Shown here piece after piece: positions 1 to 9,400 of a stretch of DNA of 64,000 nt. The first letter of the stretch is position 1. Every line of letters starts with the position of its first letter. Under the pieces are notes generated by a model. That model saw nothing but the letters and a program-made list of their open reading frames with translations. It was not told the DNA's origin and did no database searches. The translations under genes and the position numbers were made by a program. Source of the DNA: Actinoplanes lobatus (GTDB lineage: Bacteria; Actinomycetota; Actinomycetes; Mycobacteriales; Micromonosporaceae); contig NZ_JACHNC010000001.1 in the NCBI RefSeq assembly GCF_014205215.1, forward strand, positions 2,547,001 to 2,611,000. Reading direction: 5' to 3'.

Positions 1-153
1 CTGCTGCGGGAGTCGGCGGCGCTGAAGCGGGCGCGGGAGACGGTCCGCAGCTACGCCGAGGAGGCCCGGACCCAGCTCGCTCCGCTGCCCGACGGGGCGC
101 CGAAGCGGGCCATGGAGTCGCTCTGCGACTTCATCGCCGACCGTACCGGCTGA
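1..153 (+). CDS. Polyprenyl diphosphate synthase, C-terminal end (partial)
   Basis: Only the last 50 codons are in the window; the frame is open from base 1 to a TGA ending at 153. The residues (ALKRARETVRSYAEEAR, then LAPLPDGAPK and LCDFIADRTG) resemble the helical C-terminus of long-chain trans-prenyl diphosphate synthases of actinobacteria, which make the polyprenyl chain of menaquinone. The catalytic DDxxD motifs lie upstream of the window, so the assignment rests on the tail alone. A strong hairpin terminator follows directly, so this is the last gene of its transcript. Confidence 0.6.
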   Translation: MLRESAALKRARETVRSYAEEARTQLAPLPDGAPKRAMESLCDFIADRTG

Positions 154-182
154 TCTACATATTTCGCTGTTTTCGCCTCCTA

Positions 183-215
183 GCCGGCGCCGCTTCGTTG
201 CGGCGTCGGCTTTTT
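183..215 (+). terminator. Rho-independent terminator after polyprenyl synthase
   Basis: An 11-bp stem (183-193 with 200-210, one G-T pair) with a 6-base loop is followed by five T at 211-215. It lies 30 bases after the stop codon of the preceding gene. Confidence 0.85.
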
Positions 216-370
216 GCTGGTGGAAGCGGTTCGACGGGACGAGCTATCCGGATGCGGACAGTTCCATTGATCGCACCCACTGTGAAGATCGATCGTGATC
301 CACACGCATTTGGCATTCCGTAGAAGCACGATTCTTCATATGGTGTAAGTCCCTGGTTTCGGAGGTAGCT

Positions 371-1165
371 GTGCGTGACCCCCTAGCGGAGCCGTCAGAT
401 CTCATCCGGAGCGTTTCGCGTGCCCTGCGCGTGCTGGAGTCGGTGGGACGAGCTCCACGAGGGCTGACCGTGAAACAGATAGCCCGCAGGTGCGAGCTGA
501 CCGTCGCGACGACGTACCACCTCGTGCGGACACTGGCCTACGAGGGCTACGTGATCCGGCGCGAGGACGGCACCTACATCGTCGGTCTCGAGATCGCTGA
601 TCGATATCGGGAGCTGGTCTCCGCCTTCCGTGGGCCGCCCGCCGTCGGTGAGGCGCTGCGGCGCGCGGCCGTCGACAGTGGATACAGCCATTATCTCGGG
701 CGATTCGTGGGCGGGCGGATAGCCGTCACGGCGTCGGCCGAGGGCGCCCGGTCCCCGTTCATGGACGACGTGGCCCCCGGCTTCGACGAGGGCGGCCATG
801 CCACCGCGCTCGGCAAGGCCCTCCTCGCCACGCTCACCCCCGACCAGCGGTCGCGATATCTGCGCGACTACGGGATGCGCGCCTTCACCCCGGCGACCCT
901 CACCACACCCGAGGCGCTGGAAGCCGACCTGGCCGCCGGCGAACGGCGCGGCATGCAGATCGAGATGGGTCAGTTCCGGCAGGGCCTGGCATCCGCCGCC
1001 GTCGTCGTCGTGGCCGACCGCGACATGGAACGCCGCCTCGTCCTCGCCTGCTCCATGCCCGCCGCCGAGATGCTGACCTCGGCACGCGTGGTGCGGGCCA
1101 AGCTCACCGCCGCCGCCCGCAACGTGGCCGAAGCCCTGTCCGGAGGGGAGTCCGCAACCGCCTGA
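371..1165 (+). CDS. IclR family transcriptional regulator
   Basis: A 264-residue DNA-binding regulator of usual IclR length. Residues about 12-70 form the N-terminal winged helix-turn-helix (SVSRALRVLESV, then LTVKQIARRCELTVATTYHL). Residues about 85-250 form the effector-binding domain, with the family's GHATALGKALLA segment near its start and ASAAVVVVADR near its end. The GTG start at 371 has GGAGG at 361-365. It stands alone between two terminated units, so its target and ligand cannot be read from context. IclR proteins usually control catabolic operons in response to a small carbon compound. Confidence 0.9.
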   Translation: MRDPLAEPSDLIRSVSRALRVLESVGRAPRGLTVKQIARRCELTVATTYHLVRTLAYEGYVIRREDGTYIVGLEIADRYRELVSAFRGPPAVGEALRRAAVDSGYSHYLGRFVGGRIAVTASAEGARSPFMDDVAPGFDEGGHATALGKALLATLTPDQRSRYLRDYGMRAFTPATLTTPEALEADLAAGERRGMQIEMGQFRQGLASAAVVVVADRDMERRLVLACSMPAAEMLTSARVVRAKLTAAARNVAEALSGGESATA

Positions 1166-1292
1166 ACGAGCGATAGCTCTCCGAATTCGGGCCGCCACGG
1201 CTTGAGGTGGGGGTTTAAGGCTGCGTTGAACCTTCGCGCCCGAAACCGCGTACCACAAACCGGGAACAGTGACCCGGCGGGAGGCGGTACGG

Positions 1293-1949
1293 ATGCGATG
1301 CGAGGACGGGCACGACGACGCCGCCTATGTCCTCGGTGCGCTGTCGCCGATTGAACGGGCCGCATATGAGCGCCACCTGGCGACATGCTCGTTCTGCCGG
1401 GAAGCGGTGGCCGATCTCGCCCAGGTGCCGGACATGCTCGACCGGCTCGACGCGGAGGACTTCGCGCGCCTCCTCGACCCCGGTCTGTCGATGCCCTCCC
1501 GCCCGGCGGCACCCCGGGTGCGGGCACTTCCCCGCCGACTTCTCAGCACCGCGGTCGCGCTGGTTCTGGTGCTGATGATCGGCGGAGGGCTGGCGTTCTG
1601 GGGACTGCGGGACTCGCCCGGCGACACACCACCACCAGGGCCGGCCATCGCCATGACGCCCGTCGACGACGTCACGCCGATCACCGCCACCGTCCGGATC
1701 ACCAGCACGCCCAGTGGGAGCCGGGTGGAGATGGAGTGCTCCTACAGCAAGACGGCCAAGCCCTATACGTTCCGGCTCATCGCGTACGGGCCGGACGAAC
1801 AGACCGAGCAGCTCGGGTCGTGGCTGGCGCAGCCGGGGGCGGAGTTCTCGATGCCGGCGGCCACGCACTTCGCCCAGGGGAGCCTGTCACGGCTGGAACT
1901 GGTCCGGTACGACGGCAAGGTGATGCTGGCGTACGAGCCGCCTCGGTGA
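1293..1949 (+). CDS. Anti-sigma factor-like membrane protein (zinc-finger ZAS type)
   Basis: About 218 residues. The N-terminus carries the anti-sigma zinc motif: a His in GHDDAAYVLGALSP, then HLATCSFC, giving the H-x3-C-x2-C arrangement that binds an ECF sigma factor in the cytoplasm. One membrane helix (about TAVALVLVLMIGGGLAFWGL) precedes an extracytoplasmic domain with a conserved Cys and a WLAQPGAEF segment. ATG 1293 has GGGAGGCGG just upstream; an in-frame GTG at 1269 lacks a ribosome site. No sigma factor gene lies next to it, which is unusual because the pair is normally co-transcribed. Confidence 0.8.
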   Translation: MRCEDGHDDAAYVLGALSPIERAAYERHLATCSFCREAVADLAQVPDMLDRLDAEDFARLLDPGLSMPSRPAAPRVRALPRRLLSTAVALVLVLMIGGGLAFWGLRDSPGDTPPPGPAIAMTPVDDVTPITATVRITSTPSGSRVEMECSYSKTAKPYTFRLIAYGPDEQTEQLGSWLAQPGAEFSMPAATHFAQGSLSRLELVRYDGKVMLAYEPPR

Positions 1950-2003
1950 TTCGCGGCCTTCCCCCTCGCGGCCTTCCTCCCCCTCGCGGTTTTCCCTCGC
2001 GGC
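1950..2003. repeat. Short TCGCGG-rich repeat between convergent genes
   Basis: The TCGCGG core followed by a pyrimidine stretch recurs four times between the anti-sigma gene and rarD, as imperfect copies about 15-20 bases apart. It fills the whole convergent gap. No clear stem was found, so its role (termination or simple slippage expansion) is open. Confidence 0.45.
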
Positions 2004-2007
2004 GGGG

Positions 2008-2943
2008 TCAGCGGGCGGGCAGGGCTTCGGGGGTCGGCGTGGTTGCGGCGGCCGCGCGGTTGCGGGCCGCGGTCCGGGCGCTGCGGATGCCGTCCACGGT
2101 GAAGACGATCAGCGCGAGCCAGACCAGCCCGAACCCGGCGAGCCGGGCCGCCGGCATCGGCTCGTGGTAGATCAGCAGGCCGACGGCGAGTTGCAGGATC
2201 GGCGCCACGTACTGAAGAATGCCGAGCCCGACCAGCGGCACCCGGTTCGCCGCCGCGGCGAACAGCAGCAGCGGGACCGCGGTGGCCACCCCGGAGAGCA
2301 TCATCAGCACGGTGTGGGTGCCCGACACGTGCCCGAAATGCGCGTCCCCGGACAGGTTGAGCCAGGTCAGGTACGCCAGCGCGGGCAGCGCCAGAACACC
2401 CGACTCGACGAACGCGCCCTCCGCGGGCGGTAGCGACATGCGCTTCTTGATCAGACCGTAGCAGCCGAACGAGACGGCCAGGGCGAGCGCGATGTACGGC
2501 AGCCGCCCATAGTCCAGGGTCAGGATGACCACCGCCAGCACGCCGATCCCGACGGCCACCCATTGCAGGGCCCGGAGCCGCTCCCGCATCACGGTGACGC
2601 CGAGCAGGACGACCAGCAGCGGGGTGATGAAGTAGCCGAGTGCCGTCTCCACGACCCGGGACGAGTTCACACCGTAGATGTAGGTGCCCCAGTTGACCGC
2701 GAGCAGGACCGCGGCCAGGGAGATCCCACCGAGCAGGCGGGGCGTGCGCAGCAGGCGGGACAGGAAGCGCCAGTTGCGCATCGCGGAGAGCAGCAGTGCC
2801 ACGAAGACGACCGACCACAGCACCCGGTGGGCGAGGATCTCCAGCGGCGGGGCCGGGCGGAGCAGCTTGAAGTAGATGGGGAAGAAACCCCAAATCGTGT
2901 ACGCCGTGAGGCCGTACAGATATCCACGCCGCTCGTCGCTCAT
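2008..2943 (-). CDS. rarD: EamA/RarD family transporter
   Basis: A 311-residue integral membrane protein with about ten hydrophobic helices. The N-terminus GYLYGLTAYTIWGFFPIYFK, then ILAHRVLWS and NWGTYIYGVNS, matches the RarD branch (DMT superfamily), whose substrates are mostly unproven. FITPLLVVLLGVTVMRERL and LQYVAPILQLAVGLLIYHEPM are the two repeat ends typical of EamA halves. It converges on the anti-sigma gene and ends in a short arginine/alanine tail. ATG 2943 is preceded by a G-run. Confidence 0.9.
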   Translation of the reverse strand: MSDERRGYLYGLTAYTIWGFFPIYFKLLRPAPPLEILAHRVLWSVVFVALLLSAMRNWRFLSRLLRTPRLLGGISLAAVLLAVNWGTYIYGVNSSRVVETALGYFITPLLVVLLGVTVMRERLRALQWVAVGIGVLAVVILTLDYGRLPYIALALAVSFGCYGLIKKRMSLPPAEGAFVESGVLALPALAYLTWLNLSGDAHFGHVSGTHTVLMMLSGVATAVPLLLFAAAANRVPLVGLGILQYVAPILQLAVGLLIYHEPMPAARLAGFGLVWLALIVFTVDGIRSARTAARNRAAAATTPTPEALPAR

Positions 2944-3035
2944 CCCCCCACGGTAAGGGCAGGGGGATTCAGCGGTCCTTGCGTATGAACCAGGTCACGA
3001 GGCCAATCCGGCACTCGCGGCCTGGTCATTCGCGA

Positions 3036-3431
3036 TCAGTCGTCGCCGTCCGGAACCAGCATGTTGAGGACCCAGCTCACGACACCGACCAGCAGCGCGC
3101 CGAGGATCGCGGCGATCACCCCGTCGACGTGGAAGCCCAGCTCCAGCTTGCCCGCGATCCAGCTGGTGAGCAGGAGCAGCAGACCGTTGACGAGAATCGC
3201 GACCAGGCCGAGCGTGAGAACGTAGAACCCGCAGCCGATGGTCTTGATGATCGGCCGCAGGATCGCGTTGATGAGACCGAAGATCACGGCGACGGCGAGC
3301 AGCGTGCCCGCCTTGCTCGTGGCGGTATCGGCCGTCAGTTGGATGCCGTCGATCACCAGGGTCGCGATCCACAGCGATACGGCGGTGATCACCAGCCGAA
3401 TGAGGATGCCCATGGCGTGCGATGGTGCCAT
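3036..3431 (-). CDS. Phage holin family (four-helix) membrane protein
   Basis: A 131-residue protein with four membrane helices (about 8-28, 42-62, 68-92 and 103-123). Short loops and the NAILRPIIKTIG segment after helix 2 are the signature of the small family PF04020. Despite the family name, these are chromosomal proteins of unknown function in most actinobacteria. It ends in an acidic DGDD. An in-frame ATG at 3413 (MGILIR) is an alternative start. No phage genes surround it. Confidence 0.8.
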   Translation of the reverse strand: MAPSHAMGILIRLVITAVSLWIATLVIDGIQLTADTATSKAGTLLAVAVIFGLINAILRPIIKTIGCGFYVLTLGLVAILVNGLLLLLTSWIAGKLELGFHVDGVIAAILGALLVGVVSWVLNMLVPDGDD

Positions 3432-3493
3432 GTGTGATCCACTCGTGGAAACGACAACCCGGGATCTTTTCGAGATCTATGCCCGCGGGGGTG

Positions 3494-5263
3494 TCACCCG
3501 ACGGGCTGATATCGCGCCGGTGGCCCGATCAGGGACTGCTCGATCGGAGTCTGTGACAGGGTGGCCCACCGGACCGCCCGCCGGTTCACCACGGCGATCA
3601 TGTCGGCCCGCATCCGGGTGAAATACGGCGTGGTGTCACCGAGCCCGAGCGCCCCACCGAGCAGCGTCGCCTCGGCCGGGAGCAGCGGCTGGAGCACCAC
3701 CACGTCGGCCTCGGTGGCGTGTGGCACGTCCGCCGTCCCGAATTCGTCCCGGAACACCAGCGTGGTCTGCCAGCCCTCCTCCCGGGACGGCTCCCGGCCG
3801 GCCGTCGTCGCGCCGGTGTCGAGGATGGTGAGCACCGGATGCCGCACCGACCCGGCCGGAGCCTCGAACGGGCTGCCGGGCGGAAGAATCGTGATCGACT
3901 CGCCGGGCACGGCCGCGCCCCGGGCGAACGGCTCCCAGTCGTGCGGCCGGGTCGTCCGGACCTGCACCCGGGCGCCGGTCGCCATGGCCCGGAACGCGAG
4001 CATCTGCGCGCCGCCCAGCCCGCCCACCAGCAGTGCCCGGGTCGGCTCCGGCCGGAACAGCTTGACCAGCACCGGGCCGCCGTGCCGGTTTCGCCCCACC
4101 ATCAGCCCGGCTGGGCTGATCGGCACCTCCGGGACGCCGAAGACCGGCCCGTCCGGCGCCGGACCGCCCAGCGGCAGTGTCGCGGCCAGACCGGGCAGAT
4201 GAGCGCCGTCCCACCGGCGGATCCGGATCCGCTCGGCGGCGAGCAGCGTGCGCAGCGCCCGGCTCGCGGCCTCGAGACTCGGGGCGTCCGGAGCGGCGAG
4301 CCGGACGAACAGGGCGGTCGCCGTCAGTGCCACCGTGGTGGCCGCGGCGGGCAGGTGCAGGATGCGGGTGATCAGCGCACCGGGCAGATCGCGGCCGGCC
4401 GCCGGCCGGCAGTGGAACGTCGCCTGGAGCAGCCCGCCGAGCCGCAGCCCGGCCCAGCTCTCCTGGGCGGGGCCGGGACCGCCGGAGGCGTCGGTGTTCG
4501 CCAGGTCGGCGATCGCCCGGAGGGCCGCCACCTCGCCCAGCGGGCGGGCCGCCCCGAGCCGGCGGGTCACCCGCCGGGTGATGCCGGCCAGACTGCGGTG
4601 CAGCTCCTCCTCCGACCAGCCACCGGCCCGCGAGACACGCAGTGCGAGCACCGCGCGGAGATGGCCGAGCGAGCTGCCCTCGGCGAGAGTCCGGTACGAG
4701 CTCTGTGGCGGGCCGGTGCCGGACCCCGCGGTCGGTGCCGAGACGGCGCTCAGCACCAGCTGAACCCGGACGGTCGGCTGGTCCTTGCCGGTGGCGCCGT
4801 CGCGCCCGGTGGCCTGCAGCACCGTCGCGAACGACGGGACGGGTGACGCCTCGTCGGCCGGGTCGCCGAGCTCGATCATGACGGTGAGGCCGGCGTCGTC
4901 GGCGAGCGCCGCCGCCGGCTCGCCCGGCAGATCCAGCGTCGTCGGCCGGACCCGCGGAGCCGCATAGCCCAGCAGCGCGGTGGTGCCGTCGATCGGGGCG
5001 CTCCGGCGGCGCCCGGCGAACCGGATCAGGACACCCAGCCACTGAAATGCCCACCGGCCGCGCAGACGCACCCAGGTCAGCGCCAGCAGGGCGGCCGCGG
5101 CGGCCACCGCGGGCACCATCGCGATGCCGCCGATGGCGAACCCGGACAGCAGCAGAACCGCCGCCACCTGGGTGATCACGATCTGCTCCGTGCTCGCGCC
5201 GAGCCCGCGCCGCCGGGGGCGGACCAGGGACTCGGTCACAGGGACCGCGACATCGATGCTCAC
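3494..5263 (-). CDS. eccE: Type VII secretion protein EccE
   Basis: 589 residues. Two membrane helices at about 28-48 and 50-68 (ITQVAAVLLLSGFAIGGIAM, then VAAAAALLALTWV) are followed by a large soluble domain. This layout and the WVRLRGRWAFQWL segment match EccE, a peripheral membrane-complex subunit of ESX/type VII secretion. The C-terminus has an extended Rossmann-like region ending in TLSQTPIEQSLIGPPARY. It diverges from two WXG100 genes, the expected substrates. The core genes eccB, eccC, eccD and mycP are absent from this window, so the subunit is separated from the rest of its machine or the operon lies elsewhere. Confidence 0.85.
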   Translation of the reverse strand: MSIDVAVPVTESLVRPRRRGLGASTEQIVITQVAAVLLLSGFAIGGIAMVPAVAAAAALLALTWVRLRGRWAFQWLGVLIRFAGRRRSAPIDGTTALLGYAAPRVRPTTLDLPGEPAAALADDAGLTVMIELGDPADEASPVPSFATVLQATGRDGATGKDQPTVRVQLVLSAVSAPTAGSGTGPPQSSYRTLAEGSSLGHLRAVLALRVSRAGGWSEEELHRSLAGITRRVTRRLGAARPLGEVAALRAIADLANTDASGGPGPAQESWAGLRLGGLLQATFHCRPAAGRDLPGALITRILHLPAAATTVALTATALFVRLAAPDAPSLEAASRALRTLLAAERIRIRRWDGAHLPGLAATLPLGGPAPDGPVFGVPEVPISPAGLMVGRNRHGGPVLVKLFRPEPTRALLVGGLGGAQMLAFRAMATGARVQVRTTRPHDWEPFARGAAVPGESITILPPGSPFEAPAGSVRHPVLTILDTGATTAGREPSREEGWQTTLVFRDEFGTADVPHATEADVVVLQPLLPAEATLLGGALGLGDTTPYFTRMRADMIAVVNRRAVRWATLSQTPIEQSLIGPPARYQPVG

Positions 5264-5549
5264 GAGCCGCCCCTCTCCGTCGTCGGTCGTTCCTCCACGG
5301 TCATGCGCGGCCCATATCGTAGGGCAGCGCGAGGCCGGACCCGGGGTTCGTCCACAGGGCCGGAAACGATCACGGAGTTATCCACAGGTTCGTCACCAGG
5401 ACTGCCGTCTCTCGCTCCGGGCCGCTAACGTCGTCGCCGATGTCGTTCGCGGCGGGCCCCCGGTCCAGGCCGCGACCGGCTAGCCTAGTGGCCCACGTCG
5501 ATGAAGCGTTGGTCCGAATCGGATTTCTGAACGGGAGGGGTGACGTCCG

Positions 5550-5867
5550 ATGGCGCAGACGCAAGCCGAAGCCGCGGTGATGGCGAGTACCGCCACCAAG
5601 TTCGACGACACGAACGCCGCGCTACAGAGCATGCTGAGCACGCTGATGTCCGAGTTGTCGGTTCTCAGCAGCTCCTGGAAGGGCATGGGCGCGAACGCGT
5701 TCGAGCATGTCAAGCAGCAGTACGCGACGGATCTGAACAGCCTCAACAACGCGCTCGCCGAGACCGCCGAGGCGATTCGCTCGTCCGGCACCAGTTACGA
5801 CGCGGCCGACAGTGACGCCGCTTCCCGGGTCAGCCAGACCGGCGGCACGTTCACTCTGCCGCTCTGA
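5550..5867 (+). CDS. WXG100 family type VII secretion target (first of pair)
   Basis: 105 residues, predicted as two helices around a central SWKG turn at about 47-50, the WXG signature of EsxA/EsxB-like secreted proteins. ATG 5550 has GGGAGGGGTGA upstream. It is followed 17 bases later by a second WXG100 gene, so the two probably form a secreted heterodimer. The 286-base gap shared with divergent eccE (5264-5549) would hold both promoters; a TAGCCT -10-like box lies at 5481-5486. Confidence 0.9.
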   Translation: MAQTQAEAAVMASTATKFDDTNAALQSMLSTLMSELSVLSSSWKGMGANAFEHVKQQYATDLNSLNNALAETAEAIRSSGTSYDAADSDAASRVSQTGGTFTLPL

Positions 5868-5884
5868 TCGATCGGAGGAATCCC

Positions 5885-6178
5885 ATGAATGACGGTCTTC
5901 TGCTCGTCAACTTCGGCGCGCTCCAGCAGGCCGGCGCCGACATCGAGAAGGCGCTGAACACGCTGCGGTCGAACCTCGACCAGCTCGAGCGCGACGCGGG
6001 CCCGCTGGTCCAGACCTGGGAGGGTTCGGCCCAGGAGGCGTACGCGGAGCGTCAAGCCAAGTGGCGGCAGGCCTCCGAGGACCTGTCGCACATCCTGCGG
6101 CGGATCAAGGGTGCCGTGGACCACTCGTGCAACGACTACCTCGACACCGAGCGGGCGGCGACCCAGCGGTTCCAGTGA
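5885..6178 (+). CDS. WXG100 family type VII secretion target (second of pair)
   Basis: 97 residues with a TWEG turn at about 43-46 between two helices, the WXG motif. ATG 5885 has CGGAGGAATCCC upstream. It contains a single Cys (DHSCNDYLD) near the C-terminus and a DYLDTE sequence resembling the YxxxD/E export signal that usually sits just after the second helix of one partner. This makes it the likely signal-bearing partner of the upstream WXG100 protein. Confidence 0.9.
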   Translation: MNDGLLLVNFGALQQAGADIEKALNTLRSNLDQLERDAGPLVQTWEGSAQEAYAERQAKWRQASEDLSHILRRIKGAVDHSCNDYLDTERAATQRFQ

Positions 6179-6341
6179 GCTGTCGGGGTCGCCCATTCGC
6201 GTAATGGTCTGCCCCGCTCTCGCGGTTACCATCGGTTATTGAATGATCGCGTCAGGTTGTCAATGAGCGCTCGTGAGGCGTGGGTGATCTCGTCCCCGGC
6301 GTGCCGATGTTGCGACCTAACTGTCAGCACACCGCCGCCCA

Positions 6342-6369
6342 TTGTGATTGTGGCCTGACCTTGTAGGTT
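6342..6369 (+). promoter_or_regulatory. Candidate sigma-70-type promoter for the SseB-domain gene
   Basis: TTGTGA at 6342-6347 and TAGGTT at 6364-6369 are separated by 16 bases and lie 42-48 bases before the two possible starts. Each hexamer only partly matches consensus, so this is a candidate only. Confidence 0.3.
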
Positions 6370-6416
6370 ATACGCGTTGAGTTGGCCTCGTTGGCACGCG
6401 TGGGGAGAGGGTGGAC

Positions 6417-9400
6417 GTGTCCGAGTGGGAACCGGCTACGGACGCCGAGGTCGCGATGCGCGATGCGTTGCGCACCGACGATCAGGAGTCCTACTTCCGC
6501 ATTCTCGCCGGTGTCGACTTGTTGTTACCGGTCTCCGCCGACGTTCTGGCCGGCCTCGCGCCGTTGGGCTGGGGCACGTGGAGCACCGGCGGCCGCACCC
6601 ATGTGCTGGCGTTCACGTCGAATGCGGCGTTGCGGGCCTGCCTCGCCGACTACTCCGGTTCGGCGCGGCGGGTGCCGTATGCCGAGTTGGCCAACACCTG
6701 GCCCAACCTCGAGTGGTGGCTGGCGGTCAACCCCGGCCTGCCGATCGAGGGCTACCTGCCGGCCTGGTTCGTGGCCCAGCTCGCTCGCGGTGACCTGCGG
6801 CTGCCCACCCGGGGTCCCGGGCGTGAGGCGCACACCACCTCGAAGATCCAGGAGCTCGGCGCGGCGGCGCTGGCGGCGAGCCGGACCGGGGAGAACACGG
6901 CCGGTGGGCCGACCTATGACGAGGCGCCGGCCGCGGCACCGAGCGTCCTGCCGGTGGGCGCCCCCGGCGGCGCACAGCCTCCGGTCGGGCCGGGTGGTCT
7001 CCCGCTGCGGACGCCCAGCGGGACCGCGTCCAGCGGTCTGCCGGTGCGCGCGCCGTCGGGGACGACCGCTCCGGCCATCTCCGCGGCCTACCAGTCGCCG
7101 GTCCCGCCCGCTCCCGCGGGCTACCAGCCTCCCGCTCCTCCCGCATCCACGGGCTACCAGCCTTCGGCTCCTGCCGCGTCCGCGGGTTACCCGCCTCCGG
7201 CCGCCTACGCGGCTCCGCCCGCGCCCGCGGCCTACCCGGTGCCCCCGACCTCGGGAGCACCGCAGAGCCCGGCGGGTCCGGGGTCCGTTCCGCCCGGTCT
7301 CGCGCCGGCGTCGGCGGTTCCGTCCTCCGGGATTCCGGCCGGCCGGGGTGCTTCCGGGTCGGGCATGGCCACGCCCGGGTGGGAGCGGCCCGGAATGCCG
7401 TTCAGCCCCGACGAGGACCCGCGCGGGCCACTCCAGGACCTGCGTGCGCCGCTGCCGGTGCGCACCCCGATGGCCAACACGCCGCCGGTGCCCGAGCACG
7501 TCGTCGCGCCGTATGACCCGGCTGAGGCGCAGATCAACCCGAGCTGGGCCGGGAACACCGGCGCCCGCCCGGCGAGCGGCCCACCCAGCGGCACCCTTCC
7601 GGCGAGTGCGCCGCCCGCCAGCGCCCCGCCCGCGGGTGCCCCGTTCAGCAGTGCCCCGCCCGCGGGTGCCCCGTTCGGCGGCGCGCCCTCGTCGGGTGCA
7701 CCGCTCGGGGGTCCCGCTCTGCCGCGGCGACAGCCTGGGCAGTCCTCCGGCGGCGGTTCCATGTCGAGCATGGCCGGGTTCGTCCCTTCCTCGACGAATG
7801 TGAGCAACGCCGGTCGGCCGGCGCCCGCGATTCGTCCCGCTTCTCCCGCGGGTGGTCCCGCTCCGGCCTCGCCGGCGCCCGGATTCGGTCCCACTGGCTC
7901 CACGGGGCCTGTTCCGGGTTCACCCGCCCCCGATTTCGGTTCCGGGCCTGTTCCGGGTTCGCCCGCACCCGGGTTCGGTCCGGGTTCGTCCAGCGCCGGG
8001 TCTGTTTCGGGTTCGCCCGCGTCCGGGTTCGGTCCGGGAGGTTCGGGGGCCGGGTTCGGCCCGGGAGGCTCGGGCGTGGAGTTCAACCCGGCAGCCTCGG
8101 GGACCGGTCTCGGTCCGGCCGGGGCCGGCTTCGGCCCCACGGGCGCTGGGCCCGGGTTCGGCCCGGGTTCGGCCGGTGGTGGTTCCACCCCGGCCGCGGG
8201 TCCCCAGCCGGTCAGCCCGTCCGCACCGGGTCTCGGTGGCCCCGATCTCGATGGTCCGGGAGCGGGAAGCGCGGGGCCCGGTGGCCTGCCGCGCCGCCAG
8301 GTCACTCCGCCGTCCGAGCGTCCGGCCTCGATGGCCGCCGCCGCTCAGGCGCTCGGCGTGAATCGTGCTCCGGCGACCGAACCGTCCGTCCCGGCCTGGG
8401 ACCGCACGGCCCCGCCGCCGTCCACGGACCGTTTCGGCCCCTCCGGGCCGCCGCCCTCGATCGCACCGGCGCCGCCCGTCGCGCCGAGCCCCGAGGAGCA
8501 TCCCGCGGCCACGACGAAGACGAATCTGATTCCCCCGGTGATTCCGGGCGCCGCGGGTGCCGACCGGGCCTACTCGGCCCCGTCCGGGTCCGGGTTCGAC
8601 CGGCCCGGCCAGGGTTCCGCCGTTCCGGCCGCGGCCGTCGGTTACCCGGCGACGGCGCCCAGCCCGATTGCCTACGGTCTGCCGCCGCAGGGCAGCCCGG
8701 CCTCCGCCTACGCGACGCAGGCCTTCGCGACGCAGGCGCTGTCCGTGTCGACTGCCTACACCCCGTCCGGGGCCTCCAACCTGGGTGTCGCGGGTTCGGC
8801 GACCGGGGCACGCGGGCCGGCCGCCGACGAGTTCGTCCCGGCCAACGATGTCGAGCGCGAGCTGCAGGATGCGGCGGACACCGGCAACACCGACGTCTTC
8901 CTGTCGACGCTGCTGCTCGCCAAGGTTCTGGTGCCGGTCGCCAGTAACTCCCGTCCGGGCAGCGCGCCCGGTGAGTCCGGCTTCGCCTTCCTGCCGGAGG
9001 AGGTGGAGGGCGAGCGTTATCTCATCGTCTTCACCAGCAAGGACCGGCTCTCCGAGCACTTCGGTGAGCCGACCCGTACGGTCGGGGTCCGCTTCTACGA
9101 GCTGATCCGGAACTGGCCCGATCCGGCCTGGTCGTTCGCCGTGAACCCGGGCACGCCGGTCGGGGCGAAGTACCCGGGCGCCCAGATCATCGCGCTGGCC
9201 AACTGGGCCACCGAGGCCGGTCTCGGCGCCGAGCCCGCCGAGAGCCCGGTCACCGAGACGCCGACCGGTCCGGTGCCGGCTCCGGAGCCCGCCAGCGACG
9301 AGGCGCAGCAGGCCACCGTCATGCAGAAGACGATCTCCGCCGAGCAGGTCGACTACTACCTGGACCGGGGTTACGACCGGGTGGCCGGTTTCGTGCACCG

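Noticed and set aside
3036..3431. Prophage remnant because of the holin family name
   Set aside because: No integrase, capsid, lysin or attachment site is nearby; this family is commonly chromosomal in actinobacteria.
7561..8200. CRISPR-like or minisatellite array in the Pro/Gly-rich coding region
   Set aside because: The repeats are codon-level and irregular (GAPF, PGFGPG units) inside one open frame, without constant spacers.
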